DNA of 64,000 bases from Blastomonas ursincola (GCF_013607875.1 NZ_VDES01000002.1:124001-188000); one strand, 5' to 3'; counted from the first letter of the stretch, positions 25,313 through 34,506 are shown. Notes: generated from the letters alone by a model not told the origin. Translations and numbers: made by a program.

Positions 25313-26443
25313 ATGGCACGGCGGATTGCGGTAATCTTCGGCACGCGGCCCGAAGCGATCAAGCTCTTCCCGGTGGTGGCCGCGCTCCAGGCCGCGCCCG
25401 ATCTGGAGCCGGCGGTGCTGGTCACCGGCCAGCATCGCGAGATGCTCGACCAGGTGCTGGAAATCGCAGGGCTGGTGCCCGATCATGACCTCGCGCTGAT
25501 GCAGCCGGGCCAAAGCCTCGACGAGATCAGCGCGCGGCTGCTCACCGGCATCGGCAGCGTGCTCGATGCCGAAAAGCCCGATATGGTGATCGTGCAGGGC
25601 GATACCGCGACCGCGATGTGCGGCGCGCTCGCCGCCTATTATCGCAAGATCCCGGTCGCGCATGTCGAGGCCGGCTTGCGCAGCGGGAATATCTATCACC
25701 CCTGGCCCGAAGAGGTGAACCGCAAGATCATCGGAACCTTCGCCGACCTGCACTTCGCGCCGACGGGAACCGCGGCCGATGCGCTGCGCCGAGAGGCGGT
25801 GGACGAGGCGAAGATTCTGGTCACCGGAAACACGGTGATCGACGCGCTCCACTGGGTGACCGGAAAGCTCGCCGCCGATCCCGGCCGGGCAGGCCTGCTC
25901 GCGCCCGTAGAGGCGCGCTTTGCGGGCAAGCGGATCATCGGCGTCACGACGCACCGGCGCGAGAATTTCGGCAGCGGCATGGACGACATCGCGCACGCCA
26001 TCCGCGATCTGGCCGCGCGCGACGATGTCGCGATCATCTTCCCGGTGCATCTCAATCCGCAGGTGCGTGCCGCGATGTTGCCGATCCTGGGCGGGCTGGA
26101 CAATGTCGCGCTGCTCGAACCGCTCGACTATCTCAACTTCACCCGGCTGCTGCAGATTGCCGAGCTGATGCTGACCGATAGCGGCGGCGTGCAGGAAGAG
26201 GCGCCAGCGCTCGGCAAGCCCGTGCTGGTGATGCGCGACACCACCGAGCGGCCCGAGGGCGTCGCAGCAGGCACGGCGAAGCTGGTCGGCACCGACCGCG
26301 CGACGATCATCGCCGAAGCGACCCGGCTGCTCGACGATGCACAAGCCTATGCCGCGATGGCCCAGGCGCACAACCCGTTCGGCGACGGCAAGAGCTCAGG
26401 CAGGATCGCCGGAGCGATATCGGACTGGTTCGCCCGGCTATAA
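25313..26443 (+). CDS. wecB: UDP-N-acetylglucosamine 2-epimerase (non-hydrolysing)
   Basis: A 376-residue GT-B-fold epimerase converting UDP-GlcNAc to UDP-ManNAc. Typical segments are VIFGTRPEAIKLFPVV, VTGQHREMLDQVL, VQGDTATAMCGALAAYY, VAHVEAGLRSGNIY, PWPEEVNRK, TTHRRENFG and LTDSGGVQEEAPALGKPVLV. The start has GGGGGGAGA upstream. It forms a probable operon with ugd. Its last 6 bases overlap the 3' end of the opposing LytTR gene, with no terminator between. Confidence 0.94.
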   Translation: MARRIAVIFGTRPEAIKLFPVVAALQAAPDLEPAVLVTGQHREMLDQVLEIAGLVPDHDLALMQPGQSLDEISARLLTGIGSVLDAEKPDMVIVQGDTATAMCGALAAYYRKIPVAHVEAGLRSGNIYHPWPEEVNRKIIGTFADLHFAPTGTAADALRREAVDEAKILVTGNTVIDALHWVTGKLAADPGRAGLLAPVEARFAGKRIIGVTTHRRENFGSGMDDIAHAIRDLAARDDVAIIFPVHLNPQVRAAMLPILGGLDNVALLEPLDYLNFTRLLQIAELMLTDSGGVQEEAPALGKPVLVMRDTTERPEGVAAGTAKLVGTDRATIIAEATRLLDDAQAYAAMAQAHNPFGDGKSSGRIAGAISDWFARL

Positions 26444-27289
26444 CCAGCCCTGGCTGCGCAGCACCGGCTGCATCGCCCGGCTGACGGGCGCGCTGATGTC
26501 GCCGGGCAGCGCCAGTTCCATCCGGCCCGATTGCTGGCGCACCGCCTGCACCGCATCGCGCGCAACCCACCAGCTGCGATGCACCCGCGCGCCTGCCGAA
26601 TCGTCGAGCAGCGCACAGGCATCGGCCATGCGCATCAGCACCAGATCGCTGCCCAGATCGGTGTGCACGCGCAGATAATGGTCCTCCGCCTCGATCGCGA
26701 GCAGCCGCCCGGCGCGCAACCGGTGCGGCAGCTTCTCGGCGAGCAGCGGCGGAAGTGCGGAGCGATCGGTCACAGGGGATTCGGCAGAGGTCGGTTTGGG
26801 CGCAGGCTCGGGCACAGGCTGCGGCATGGGCACGACCGCCGCCTGGGCGACCTGGTGTCCAGTCGCAAGATAGTTGATCGTGGTGAGCACCACCGAGATG
26901 AGCAGTACCGCCAGCCAGAATTCGAGCACCACCATCGGTGTGATCAGACCGATGCCGAAGAACAACGCGCTGACCACGATGACGACGAAACTGTGCGGGA
27001 GCGACACCAGCAGCGCGACCAGCCCCGCCTCCGCCCAGCGGTGCGCCGCGAGGCCGCCCCAGCCGCGCACCAGCGCATTGACCCCCAGGCCGAGCAGCGA
27101 TCCGGGCAAAATCACCGCTGCCCAATAGGCGAAACGCTGAACGAAGGGCGCGGCCTGCGTGCCCATCGCACCCAGATAGGCGAGCACCGCTGCGGCAATC
27201 ATGCCGATGACAAGTCCCCGCAATGCCTGGCTTTTCGCATCCCAGGCATTTCGCGAAGCGTGAACGGCAGGGGGTGACAACTCACGCAT
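26438..27289 (-). CDS. Membrane-bound LytTR transcriptional regulator
   Basis: A 283-residue protein with four predicted membrane helices in the first 150 residues (GLVIGMIAAAVLAYLGAM, FAYWAAVILPGSLLGLGVN, FVVIVVSALFFGIGLITPM and WLAVLLISVVLTTINYLA), a Pro/Ala linker, and a C-terminal LytTR DNA-binding domain (LLAIEAEDHYLRVHTDLGS, RVHRSWWVARDAV). No receiver domain is present, so it is not a classic response regulator; this membrane-LytTR layout recurs in sphingomonads. The upstream TTG at 27301 is an alternative start. Its 3' end overlaps wecB by 6 bp. Confidence 0.82.
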   Translation of the reverse strand: MRELSPPAVHASRNAWDAKSQALRGLVIGMIAAAVLAYLGAMGTQAAPFVQRFAYWAAVILPGSLLGLGVNALVRGWGGLAAHRWAEAGLVALLVSLPHSFVVIVVSALFFGIGLITPMVVLEFWLAVLLISVVLTTINYLATGHQVAQAAVVPMPQPVPEPAPKPTSAESPVTDRSALPPLLAEKLPHRLRAGRLLAIEAEDHYLRVHTDLGSDLVLMRMADACALLDDSAGARVHRSWWVARDAVQAVRQQSGRMELALPGDISAPVSRAMQPVLRSQGWL

Positions 27290-27400
27290 CAGGGCGGGCA
27301 ACTCGCGTAACCGGACAGGACAGCCGGGTCTACCTGCGCCAGGGTGAGGGGGTCAAGCATGGCCCCGTCGTCATCGCAACCCATCAGGAGAACCAGACCC

Positions 27401-27862
27401 ATGAAAGCCCTGTATCTCGCCACCACGCTCGCGCTTGCCACTGCCGGAAGCGGCATCGCCTGGGCGCAGAACGCCGCCGCCGCGACCACCCCCGCACCCG
27501 ATGCCTCGCTGACCGTCACCTTCGAGCAGATCGAGATGCCCGAGGGCCAGATCCTGCTCAGCCTGTATGACAATGAGGCCGCGCACGATGCGGGCGGCAA
27601 GCCGGTGCGCGCCGCGATGGCCAAGGTGGAAGGCAAGACCGTCTCGGTCGTTTTCGAGGGCCTGGCCCCCGGCCGTTATGCGATCAAGGCGTTTCACGAT
27701 GTCGATGGCGACGGCAAGATGAAGACCAACCCCTTCGGCATGCCGCTCGAACCCTTTGCCTTTTCGAACAACGCCAAGCCCGTGGGCGGACCTGCGCGCT
27801 GGGAAGCGGCAAGCTTCGATGTGCCCGTCGGCGCCTCCGAAACCCGCATCGCGATCCAGTAA
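27401..27862 (+). CDS. DUF2141 exported protein
   Basis: A 153-residue secreted protein. The signal peptide is ALYLATTLALATAGSGIAWA, cleaved before QNAA. The mature part is a DUF2141 beta-sandwich with VTFEQIEMPEGQILLSLYD, GLAPGRYAIKAFHDVDGDGK and NPFGMPLEPFAFSNNA. The family is periplasmic and of unknown function; it often stands beside carotenoid or lipid genes. AGGAG lies 11 bases before the ATG. It is followed after 12 bp by the carotenoid oxygenase gene and is probably co-transcribed with it. Confidence 0.82.
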   Translation: MKALYLATTLALATAGSGIAWAQNAAAATTPAPDASLTVTFEQIEMPEGQILLSLYDNEAAHDAGGKPVRAAMAKVEGKTVSVVFEGLAPGRYAIKAFHDVDGDGKMKTNPFGMPLEPFAFSNNAKPVGGPARWEAASFDVPVGASETRIAIQ

Positions 27863-27874
27863 GGGCACGATCTC

Positions 27875-29317
27875 ATGAACCGTCGTGATCTGCTGATCGG
27901 TGGGGGCCTGGCCGCGCTCGGCACCCTGGTCCCCGCCACCGCCCGCGCCGCCGCCGCCGCCGCCGCTGCCGCCGCCAAGCCCGACTGGACTTTGGGCGTC
28001 ACTGACATCCTGGAAGACATCGCCCCGCGCAGCCTTCGCCGCATCCACGGCCGCGCGCCCGATCTGGGCGGCACGCTCTACCGCAACGGCCCGGCGCGCT
28101 TCCGCCGCGGCGACAGCGCCTCGGGCCACTGGTTCGACGGCGACGGACTGATCCGCGCCTGGCAGGTGCGCGGCAACGAGGCACGGCTGGCGGCGCGCTT
28201 CGTCGACACGCCCAAGCGGCGGCTCGAGGAAAAGCTCGGCCGCATCGTCCAGCCGGGCTTCGGCACGCTCGAGCAGCCCGGCGCGATCGTCGGCAGCTCG
28301 GATGATACCAATGCCGCCAACACGCATGTGATCAAGGCTGGCAACCGCCTGCTGGCGCTCTGGGAGGCAGGCTCTGCCACCGCGCTCGATCCGGCCAGCC
28401 TCGAGACGCAGGGCCAGGTCACCTTTCGCGACGACCTGAAGCACATGCCGTTCCTCGCGCATCCGCGCATCGAGCCCGATGGCCGCATCTGGAACATAGG
28501 ATCGGGCGGGGCGGCGGTCTATGTCTGGCGGCTGTCGAAGGACGGCATGTTCGAGGCGGGCGAGGCGGTCAAGCTGCCGATGGCGAGCTATATCCATGAT
28601 TTTACCGCGACCGCGCGCCATCTGGTGATCCTGTGCCAGCCCTGGATCGCAGGCGCGATGAAGCTGCCCTTCTCGAAGAGCCTGACCTGGCAGCCCGAGC
28701 TGGGATCGAAGGTGCTGGTGCTCGACAAGGACGACCTGTCGAAGCGCCGCGTTTACGATCTGCCGCCGCTCTCCTTCTTCCATCTCGGCGATGCCTGGGA
28801 AGAGAAGGACGGGACGATCCGTTTCGACGGCTGCTTCCACAAGGACGTGACCTTCGCGGTCGAAGGCGCGCCGGGGCTGGTCGAGGGACGCTATGTGCAT
28901 GCCGAAAGGCCCGAGCTCAACCTGGTCGCGCTGCACCCCGATGGCCGCGCCACGCTGACGCCCGCCGGCATCACCGCCGAATTCCCGCGCAGCGCGCCCG
29001 AGCTCGCCGGATTGCCCCGATCGGCGACGGTGCATGTCGGCGGCTATACCGGCGACCGGCCGTTCGCGCGCAGCGTCGGCAGCTGGGACTGGACCAGCGG
29101 ACGCCATGACAGCTTCGATTTCGGCGCACGCCATCTGGTCGAGGAATTCGTCCCCGCCGGACCGCATCACCTGATCGGCACCACGCTCAACCTCGACGCC
29201 AGGGCCACCGAGCTGCACCTGTTCGACGCGCGCCGCATCTCGGATGGCCCGGTGACGAGCTGGCGCAGCGACGTCGCGCTGCCGGTCAGCTTCCATGGCA
29301 GCTGGGTCAGCGCCTGA
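27875..29317 (+). CDS. Carotenoid cleavage oxygenase family protein, Tat-exported
   Basis: A 480-residue RPE65/carotenoid oxygenase. The N-terminus is a twin-arginine signal (MNRRDLLIGGGLAALG) followed by a run of ten alanines. The four iron-binding histidines are visible in FLAHPRIEPDG, SYIHDFTAT, SFFHLGDAW and VSFHGSWVSA at the C-terminus. RNGPARFRRG is the characteristic N-terminal block. Enzymes of this family split carotenoids or stilbenes (lignostilbene dioxygenases of sphingomonads belong here); the substrate cannot be chosen from sequence. Export by Tat agrees with folding around Fe(II) before transport. It pairs with the DUF2141 gene upstream. Confidence 0.88.
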   Translation: MNRRDLLIGGGLAALGTLVPATARAAAAAAAAAAKPDWTLGVTDILEDIAPRSLRRIHGRAPDLGGTLYRNGPARFRRGDSASGHWFDGDGLIRAWQVRGNEARLAARFVDTPKRRLEEKLGRIVQPGFGTLEQPGAIVGSSDDTNAANTHVIKAGNRLLALWEAGSATALDPASLETQGQVTFRDDLKHMPFLAHPRIEPDGRIWNIGSGGAAVYVWRLSKDGMFEAGEAVKLPMASYIHDFTATARHLVILCQPWIAGAMKLPFSKSLTWQPELGSKVLVLDKDDLSKRRVYDLPPLSFFHLGDAWEEKDGTIRFDGCFHKDVTFAVEGAPGLVEGRYVHAERPELNLVALHPDGRATLTPAGITAEFPRSAPELAGLPRSATVHVGGYTGDRPFARSVGSWDWTSGRHDSFDFGARHLVEEFVPAGPHHLIGTTLNLDARATELHLFDARRISDGPVTSWRSDVALPVSFHGSWVSA

Positions 29318-29381
29318 CGGGTGCGACCAAAGGCGGGTCAAGCCACTGGTCGCGTCGCGATGCGTGCGTTAGAGCAGGGAA

Positions 29382-30233
29382 ATGTCCTCTGCCTTCATTG
29401 CGCTCCAGCATCTCGTACCGCAGCACGCGCTGACCCGTCTCGCCGGACGGCTGGCGGCGAGCGAGAGCCCCTGGCTGCGCGACCGGATGATCCGCCGCTT
29501 CGCCGCCGCCTATGATGTCGACATGGGCGAGGCGGCGCGCGGCTTCGGCCAGTTTTCCAGCTTCAACGACTTCTTCACCCGCGAGCTCAAGCCCGGAGCG
29601 CGTCCGCTGGCCGATGCCGAGCGTTTCATCCTCAGCCCCGCCGACGGCGCGGTCAGCCAGGCGGGCCCGATCCGCGACGGGCGCATCATTCAGGCCAAGG
29701 GGCGCGACTACAGCGTCGAGGAGCTGCTCGGCGGCCAGGGCGGCGACGCGCACCGGTTCGATGGCGGGCAGTTCGTCACCATCTATCTCAGCCCGCGCGA
29801 CTACCACCGCGTGCACATGCCCGCCGCCGGCACGCTGCAATCGACCGTGTACCTTCCCGGCAAGCTGTTCTCGGTCAATCCGGGCACCGCTGCTGGGGTC
29901 GACCGGCTGTTCGCGCGCAACGAGCGGCTCGCATGCCTGTTCGACGGACCCGACGGGATGTTCGCCAGCGTGATGGTCGGCGCGATGATCGTCGCAGGGA
30001 TCGACACGGTCTGGCCGCACCGCTTTGCCGACCATGAAACCGCACCGGTCGCCGAGGAGTTCACCGGCAGCACCCACAGCTTCGCAGCAGGCGACGAGAT
30101 GGGCCGCTTCTATCTGGGATCGACCGTGGTGCTGCTATTCGAGCCGGGCCGTGTCGCCTGGCACGATGCGCTTCAGCCCGGCGCGCCCTTGCGCATGGGC
30201 CAGGCGATCGGGCAGCGGTTGTCGGGGATCTGA
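29382..30233 (+). CDS. psd: Phosphatidylserine decarboxylase
   Basis: A 283-residue proenzyme that makes phosphatidylethanolamine from phosphatidylserine. Blocks are FNDFFTRELKPGARP, LSPADGAV (catalytic Asp), YLSPRDYHRVHMP (catalytic His) and FYLGSTVVLLF, where self-cleavage at LGS-T yields the pyruvoyl Ser. Length is that of the long E. coli-type enzyme. GCAGGGA precedes the ATG. It is followed by a GC hairpin and then a convergent tRNA-Leu. Confidence 0.93.
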   Translation: MSSAFIALQHLVPQHALTRLAGRLAASESPWLRDRMIRRFAAAYDVDMGEAARGFGQFSSFNDFFTRELKPGARPLADAERFILSPADGAVSQAGPIRDGRIIQAKGRDYSVEELLGGQGGDAHRFDGGQFVTIYLSPRDYHRVHMPAAGTLQSTVYLPGKLFSVNPGTAAGVDRLFARNERLACLFDGPDGMFASVMVGAMIVAGIDTVWPHRFADHETAPVAEEFTGSTHSFAAGDEMGRFYLGSTVVLLFEPGRVAWHDALQPGAPLRMGQAIGQRLSGI

Positions 30234-30258
30234 GGGGCCGCCCGGGCGGCGGGCCCCT
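30233..30258. terminator. GC-rich hairpin after psd (possible terminator)
   Basis: AGGGGCC (30233-30239) pairs with GGCCCCT (30252-30258), with an inner GCC/GGC extension. It sits at the psd stop, between psd and the opposing tRNA-Leu. No T-tract follows, so its role as terminator is uncertain. Confidence 0.45.
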
Positions 30259-30265
30259 GGATGAC

Positions 30266-30352
30266 TGGTGCGGTCAAGAAGACTCGAACTTCCACGGGCT
30301 TTCGCCCACAACGACCTCAACGTTGCGCGTCTACCAATTCCGCCATGACCGC
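30266..30352 (-). tRNA. tRNA-Leu (GAG anticodon)
   Basis: On the minus strand the 87-nt molecule has acceptor GCGGTCA, D arm, anticodon stem CAACG/CGTTG with loop TTGAGGT (anticodon GAG), the long class II variable arm TGGGCGAAAGCCCGT, a T arm with TTCGAGT, and an encoded CCA (30266-30268). Confidence 0.95.
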
Positions 30353-30482
30353 ACAGTCCAGCAATTCGCGGGGATTTCGGCTGTTTCGACGGCCCTGCCC
30401 GCGTGGCAGGCCGCGCCATTAGCAAAGCGTAACGCCCATAGCAACAAGGGAATCTCGTGTGCCTGTCAGGCAGCGCGTGCGA

Positions 30483-31385
30483 TCAGTTGCGCTTGGCCCA
30501 GGCGATCTCGGCCGAGGTGGCAGAGCGCGGAACGTCGACCATCGCCTGGCGGAAATCGGCCGACTGGCCGGGCTCCAGCTTCTCGACCGGCGGGTTGATG
30601 ATCCAGTTGAACACCACCCGGTCCTGCGCATCGCGCAGCACCACCAGCATCGGCGGCACGTTCTGCGCGCGCTGGCTCAGATTCCGGATCGTGCCCGACG
30701 CACTGAAATATTCGGTGCCGTTGGGCAGCGTGCGCCGTTCCTGCTTCTTGGGCGGGAAATCGATCACCAGATCGGGCTCCACCTCGGCAAAGGGCAGGCT
30801 GTAATCGGCGATGAAGCCTGGCAGGCCGAAGGTCTGGATCGCGACGGCCGCGCCCGATGCGAGCAGCGCAAAGGCGACCGCGCCGATCATCCACAGCTTG
30901 GCCGGGTTGCGGCGCGGGCGGAAGGGCGGTTCGTGGCTGAAGCTGCTCGGCCGATCGGCGAGCGCATCATCGGCATAGCTCGCCACGATCGGACGGTCGA
31001 CCGGAGGAACCGGCCGGGGCAATGGCGGCAACTCGGGTTCCGGCTCGCGCGCGGATTCGGGCTCGACCGGCACCGGCGCGACCATCGGCGGCTCCGGGCT
31101 AGCTGCCGGCGGCGGCGCAGGCACTGGGGCAGCAGGTCTCGGCTCGGATTCAACCGGCGCTGCTGCCGAAGCGGCTGGTGCTGCCGGTTCCGCGACCGGC
31201 GGAGGTGTGGGCGTGGGCGCAGGCTGCACTGCCGGGTCGGCGACCGACTCCGGCGCGGGAATGTCGGGACCATGCTGGAACCAGCTATGCCCGCACTTGG
31301 CGCAACGCACCGATCGTCCATCGATACCGATGGCGCTGTCGGGAACCGCATAGCGGGTGTTGCACGCAGGGCACGCAATAATCAT
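30483..31385 (-). CDS. Zinc-ribbon (MJ0042) DUF3426 membrane protein
   Basis: A 300-residue protein. The N-terminus is an MJ0042-type zinc ribbon (CPAC at 5-8, CAKC at 28-31). About 120 residues of Pro/Ala/Glu-rich linker follow, then one transmembrane helix (LWMIGAVAFALLASGAAVAI) and a DUF3426 domain at the C-terminus (IRNLSQRAQNVPPMLVVLRD, WIINPPVEKLEPGQSADF). The family is alphaproteobacterial and of unknown function. It is divergent from ftsE-ftsX, a frequent arrangement, which suggests an envelope role. The ATG at 31385 directly begins the zinc ribbon; upstream in-frame starts at 31400 and 31439 are less convincing. Confidence 0.82.
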   Translation of the reverse strand: MIIACPACNTRYAVPDSAIGIDGRSVRCAKCGHSWFQHGPDIPAPESVADPAVQPAPTPTPPPVAEPAAPAASAAAPVESEPRPAAPVPAPPPAASPEPPMVAPVPVEPESAREPEPELPPLPRPVPPVDRPIVASYADDALADRPSSFSHEPPFRPRRNPAKLWMIGAVAFALLASGAAVAIQTFGLPGFIADYSLPFAEVEPDLVIDFPPKKQERRTLPNGTEYFSASGTIRNLSQRAQNVPPMLVVLRDAQDRVVFNWIINPPVEKLEPGQSADFRQAMVDVPRSATSAEIAWAKRN

Positions 31386-31590
31386 GGCGTTTCTAACCAT
31401 GATGGGCGAATCGCCGCAAGGGGCTTGGACCGCCTGCAAAGGTGGTCACCCCATGTTTTCCACTGCTGATTGCGCGCAAGGGCGGTTTTTCAATGGCTTG
31501 ACGCCATGGCAGCGGGATTTGGCAGTGCGGGTGACGTGAGGGTGCGCATTCCCATTGCCTGTTTGGGCCGCGCCGCGCTATCGCCGCTGC

Positions 31591-32367
31591 ATGAGCGCCC
31601 CGCAGATGGCCCCTTCGGTCGAAAGCATCGTCCAGTTCGAGAATGTGGGGCTGCGCTATGGCACCGGGCCCGAGGCGCTGATCGACCTCTCGTTCACGCT
31701 GTTCTCGGGCCAGTTCTATTTCCTCACCGGACCGTCGGGCGCGGGCAAGTCCTCGCTGCTCAAGCTGCTCTATCTGGCGCAGCGGCCTAGCCGCGGCATG
31801 ATCCGGCTGTTCGGCAGCGACCTCATGACGCTGGCGCGCGACCGGTTGCCGGGCTTTCGCCGCCGCATCGGCGTCGTCTTCCAGGATTTCCGGCTGGTGC
31901 CGCACCTGTCCGCGTTCGACAATATCGCGCTGCCGCTGCGCATCGCGGGGATGCGCGATGCCGATATCGCGACGCCCGTACGCGAAATCCTCGACTGGGT
32001 GGGATTGAGCGCACGCGGCGATGCCCTGCCCGCGACGCTTTCGGGCGGCGAGCAGCAGCGCGTCGCGATCGCGCGCGCGGTCATCACCCGGCCCGACATT
32101 CTCGTCGCCGACGAACCCACGGGCAATGTCGATCCCGATATGGCGGTCAAGCTGCTGCGGCTGTTCGAGGCGCTCAATCGCATGGGCACCACGATCATCG
32201 TCGCGACGCACGACGTGCACCTGATGACGCGGATCAAGCGCGCGCAGATGATGCGGCTGGAAGGCGGGCGCCTGTCCGACCCCACCGGCGCACTGCGCTA
32301 TCCGCCGCGCCCGTCCGACATGACCGGCTGGGCCGACATGCCCGGCAAGCCCGGCGAGACACGCTGA
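31591..32367 (+). CDS. ftsE: Cell division ATP-binding protein FtsE
   Basis: A 258-residue ABC ATPase with Walker A GPSGAGKSS, Q-loop VFQDFRLVPHLS, signature LSGGEQQRVAIARA, Walker B ILVADEPT and the switch His in IVATHDVHL. With FtsX it forms the complex that activates periplasmic amidases at the division septum. The start at 31591 is the first good ATG; 31606 is possible. A C-terminal tail of about 25 residues after the ABC core is slightly long. ftsX begins within its stop codon. Confidence 0.93.
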   Translation: MSAPQMAPSVESIVQFENVGLRYGTGPEALIDLSFTLFSGQFYFLTGPSGAGKSSLLKLLYLAQRPSRGMIRLFGSDLMTLARDRLPGFRRRIGVVFQDFRLVPHLSAFDNIALPLRIAGMRDADIATPVREILDWVGLSARGDALPATLSGGEQQRVAIARAVITRPDILVADEPTGNVDPDMAVKLLRLFEALNRMGTTIIVATHDVHLMTRIKRAQMMRLEGGRLSDPTGALRYPPRPSDMTGWADMPGKPGETR

Positions 32368-33263
32368 TGCTCGGCGCGCTCTTCCCCACCGGCCATGACC
32401 GGCGGCTGATCCCGCAGGCGCGGCTAACCGGGCCGATGCCCTGGGTGATCGCGGTGATGCTGTTCCTGACGCTGCTCGCGGCCGCCGCCGCGCTGGCGCT
32501 GGGCAGCGCGGCGCGGCAGGTCAATGCCGATCTGGCCGGGCGCGCGACGGTGCAGATCGTCAATGCCGATGCCGAGGCGCGGCAGAAACAGGCACTGGCG
32601 GCCGAGGCGCTGCTGCGCTCCGACCGGGCGATTGCCGGGGTCACCCAGGTGAGCGAGGCCGAGGTTCGCGCGCTGCTGACGCCATGGCTGGGCAGCGGCG
32701 CGGTCAACCGCGATATTCCCCTGCCCGCGCTGATCGATGTCGATTTTCGCGCCGAGGCCGATGGTGCCACGCTGACCCGGCTGCGCCGCGCGATGAGGTC
32801 CGTCGCGCCCGATGCGCGGATCGATGCGCATGGCCAGTGGCTGAAACCGGTGTTCGATCTGATCGGGACGCTGCGCTGGCTGGCGATCGCGCTGGTCGCG
32901 CTGCTCGCGCTCGCCACCACCGCTTCGGTCATGCTCTCGGCCCGCAGCAGCTTTGCCGCGCATTCCGAGACGATCGACATCATGCACCTGCTCGGCAGCA
33001 CACATCAGCAGATCGCGCGGCTGTTCCAGCGTCGCATCGCGCTCGATGCCGCCATGGGGGCGCTGATCGGCTGCCTGCTTGCCGCGCCGGTGCTCTGGAT
33101 GCTTGGGCGCGCCGCCGCCAGGCTCGATTCGGGGCTGATTTCTGCCGGATCGTTCGGCCCGATCGACTGGCTGCAGCTTGCAACTGTGCCGATAGCGGGT
33201 ATTGCGCTCGCTGTGTTCACCGCGCGGGTGACGGTGCTCGGCGCGCTCAGGAAGAAGCTGTGA
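32367..33263 (+). CDS. ftsX: Cell division protein FtsX
   Basis: A 298-residue permease-like protein with four membrane helices: one near the N-terminus (PWVIAVMLFLTLLAAAAALA), a periplasmic domain, then three more (LRWLAIALVALLALATTASV, AAMGALIGCLLAAPVLWMLG and LATVPIAGIALAVFTARVTV). HLLGSTHQQIARLFQRR is the conserved cytoplasmic block that contacts FtsE. It overlaps the ftsE stop by one base (TGATG) and is overlapped by the next gene, so all four genes of this row look co-translated. Confidence 0.92.
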   Translation: MLGALFPTGHDRRLIPQARLTGPMPWVIAVMLFLTLLAAAAALALGSAARQVNADLAGRATVQIVNADAEARQKQALAAEALLRSDRAIAGVTQVSEAEVRALLTPWLGSGAVNRDIPLPALIDVDFRAEADGATLTRLRRAMRSVAPDARIDAHGQWLKPVFDLIGTLRWLAIALVALLALATTASVMLSARSSFAAHSETIDIMHLLGSTHQQIARLFQRRIALDAAMGALIGCLLAAPVLWMLGRAAARLDSGLISAGSFGPIDWLQLATVPIAGIALAVFTARVTVLGALRKKL

Positions 33264-33790
33264 TCGTTCGCCTGTTGTCATCGGTGCTGCTGGCCTGGAT
33301 CCTGGGCTTTGCCTGGTTCGCGATCCTGCTGCCCCAGCCATTGGGCGACCAGCAGACCGACGCCGTCGTCGTGCCGACCGGCGGCCCGCTGCGCATTGAT
33401 CGCGGGCTGGAGGCGCTGCGCAACAAATGGGCCGAGCGCATGCTGATTTCGGGCGTCGACCGCGATGTTCGTCCGGCAGAGCTCAGCGCGCGCTTTCCCG
33501 GATCGGTGGCGCTATTCGACTGCTGCGTGGACCTCGGCTTTCGCGCCTATGACACGCGCTCGAATGGGCTGGAGACCGCACGCTGGGCCAAGCAGCGCAA
33601 GGTCAAATCGGTTCGGCTGGTCACCACCGACTGGCACATGCGCCGCGCCGAATACGAGCTGCACCGCGCGCTGCCCGACGATATCGCCATCTATCCCGAT
33701 GCGGTCGCGAGCAAGCCCAGCCTGATGACGCTGTGGCGCGAATATAACAAGCTGGTGCTGCGCGTCATCGCCGGGCTGTTCGGGGTTTGA
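33260..33790 (+). CDS. YdcF/ElyC/SanA (DUF218) family protein
   Basis: A 176-residue DUF218 protein with a single N-terminal membrane helix (LLSSVLLAWILGFAWFAILL) and the core DAVVVPTGGPLRIDRGLEAL, ERMLISGV, DTRSNGLETARW and LVTTDWHMRRAEYELHRAL. Relatives (ElyC, SanA) affect envelope integrity in E. coli. The GTG start at 33260 overlaps the ftsX stop by 4 bp, and GGAAGAAG lies just upstream. It sits between ftsX and plsC, which supports a cell-envelope role. Confidence 0.85.
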   Translation: MIVRLLSSVLLAWILGFAWFAILLPQPLGDQQTDAVVVPTGGPLRIDRGLEALRNKWAERMLISGVDRDVRPAELSARFPGSVALFDCCVDLGFRAYDTRSNGLETARWAKQRKVKSVRLVTTDWHMRRAEYELHRALPDDIAIYPDAVASKPSLMTLWREYNKLVLRVIAGLFGV

Positions 33791-33792
33791 TC

Positions 33793-34506
33793 ATGGCACG
33801 CACGCTGCTGGCGATCCTCCGGTCGATCCTGTTCACCATCGCCTTTTACGGCGGATCGGTGTTCATCGTCATCATCGCCTTCATCATCCTGCCCTTCTCA
33901 CGCCACCGGCTGCAGAGCATGGCGCGCGGCTGGGGCATGTATCATTATTGCTGCGCCCGGACGTTTCTGGGTATCCGCGTGCGCATCGAAGGGCCGATAC
34001 CGCAGGGCCAGGTGCTCTATGCCATCAAGCACGAGAGCTTTTTCGAGACGATCGAACTGCTGCGCATCTTCAACCGGCCGGCCGTCGTCGCCAAGATCGA
34101 GCTGTCGCGCATTCCGCTATGGAGCCATATCGCGCGAACCTATGGCATGATCTTCATCGATCGGGCGGGCGGCGCGGTGGCGCTGCGCAACATGATGGCA
34201 GAGGTGCGCCGTTTCGTCGCCGAAGGGCGATCGATCGTGATCTATCCCGAAGGCACCAGCACCCCGCCAGGCGAGCAGCCGCCGCTCCAGGCGGGCTTTG
34301 CCGGGCTGTACAAGCTCGCCAAGCTGCCGGTGGTGCCGATCGCGCTGGCGAGCGGGCATCTCTATCCCCGGCGCGGCTTCATCAAACGCCCCGGCGTAAT
34401 CATCTACAAGTTCGGCGAGATGATTCCTGCAGGGCTTTCGCGCGAGGAGATCGAGGCGCGGGTGCACACGGCGATCAACGAGCTGAATGTGGTCGAGCGG
34501 GGCTGA
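33793..34506 (+). CDS. plsC: 1-acyl-sn-glycerol-3-phosphate acyltransferase
   Basis: A 237-residue LPLAT-family enzyme that would acylate lysophosphatidate. The N-terminal helix is ILFTIAFYGGSVFIVIIAFI. Motif I reads KHESFFET instead of the usual NHxxxxD, motif II lies around FIDRAGGAVALRNM, and motif III is IYPEGT. The Asn-His to Lys-His and Asp to Glu changes are seen in other alphaproteobacterial members. It closes the ftsEX row, two bases after the stop of the DUF218 gene. A composite palindrome lies downstream, before the convergent parB. Confidence 0.88.
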   Translation: MARTLLAILRSILFTIAFYGGSVFIVIIAFIILPFSRHRLQSMARGWGMYHYCCARTFLGIRVRIEGPIPQGQVLYAIKHESFFETIELLRIFNRPAVVAKIELSRIPLWSHIARTYGMIFIDRAGGAVALRNMMAEVRRFVAEGRSIVIYPEGTSTPPGEQPPLQAGFAGLYKLAKLPVVPIALASGHLYPRRGFIKRPGVIIYKFGEMIPAGLSREEIEARVHTAINELNVVERG

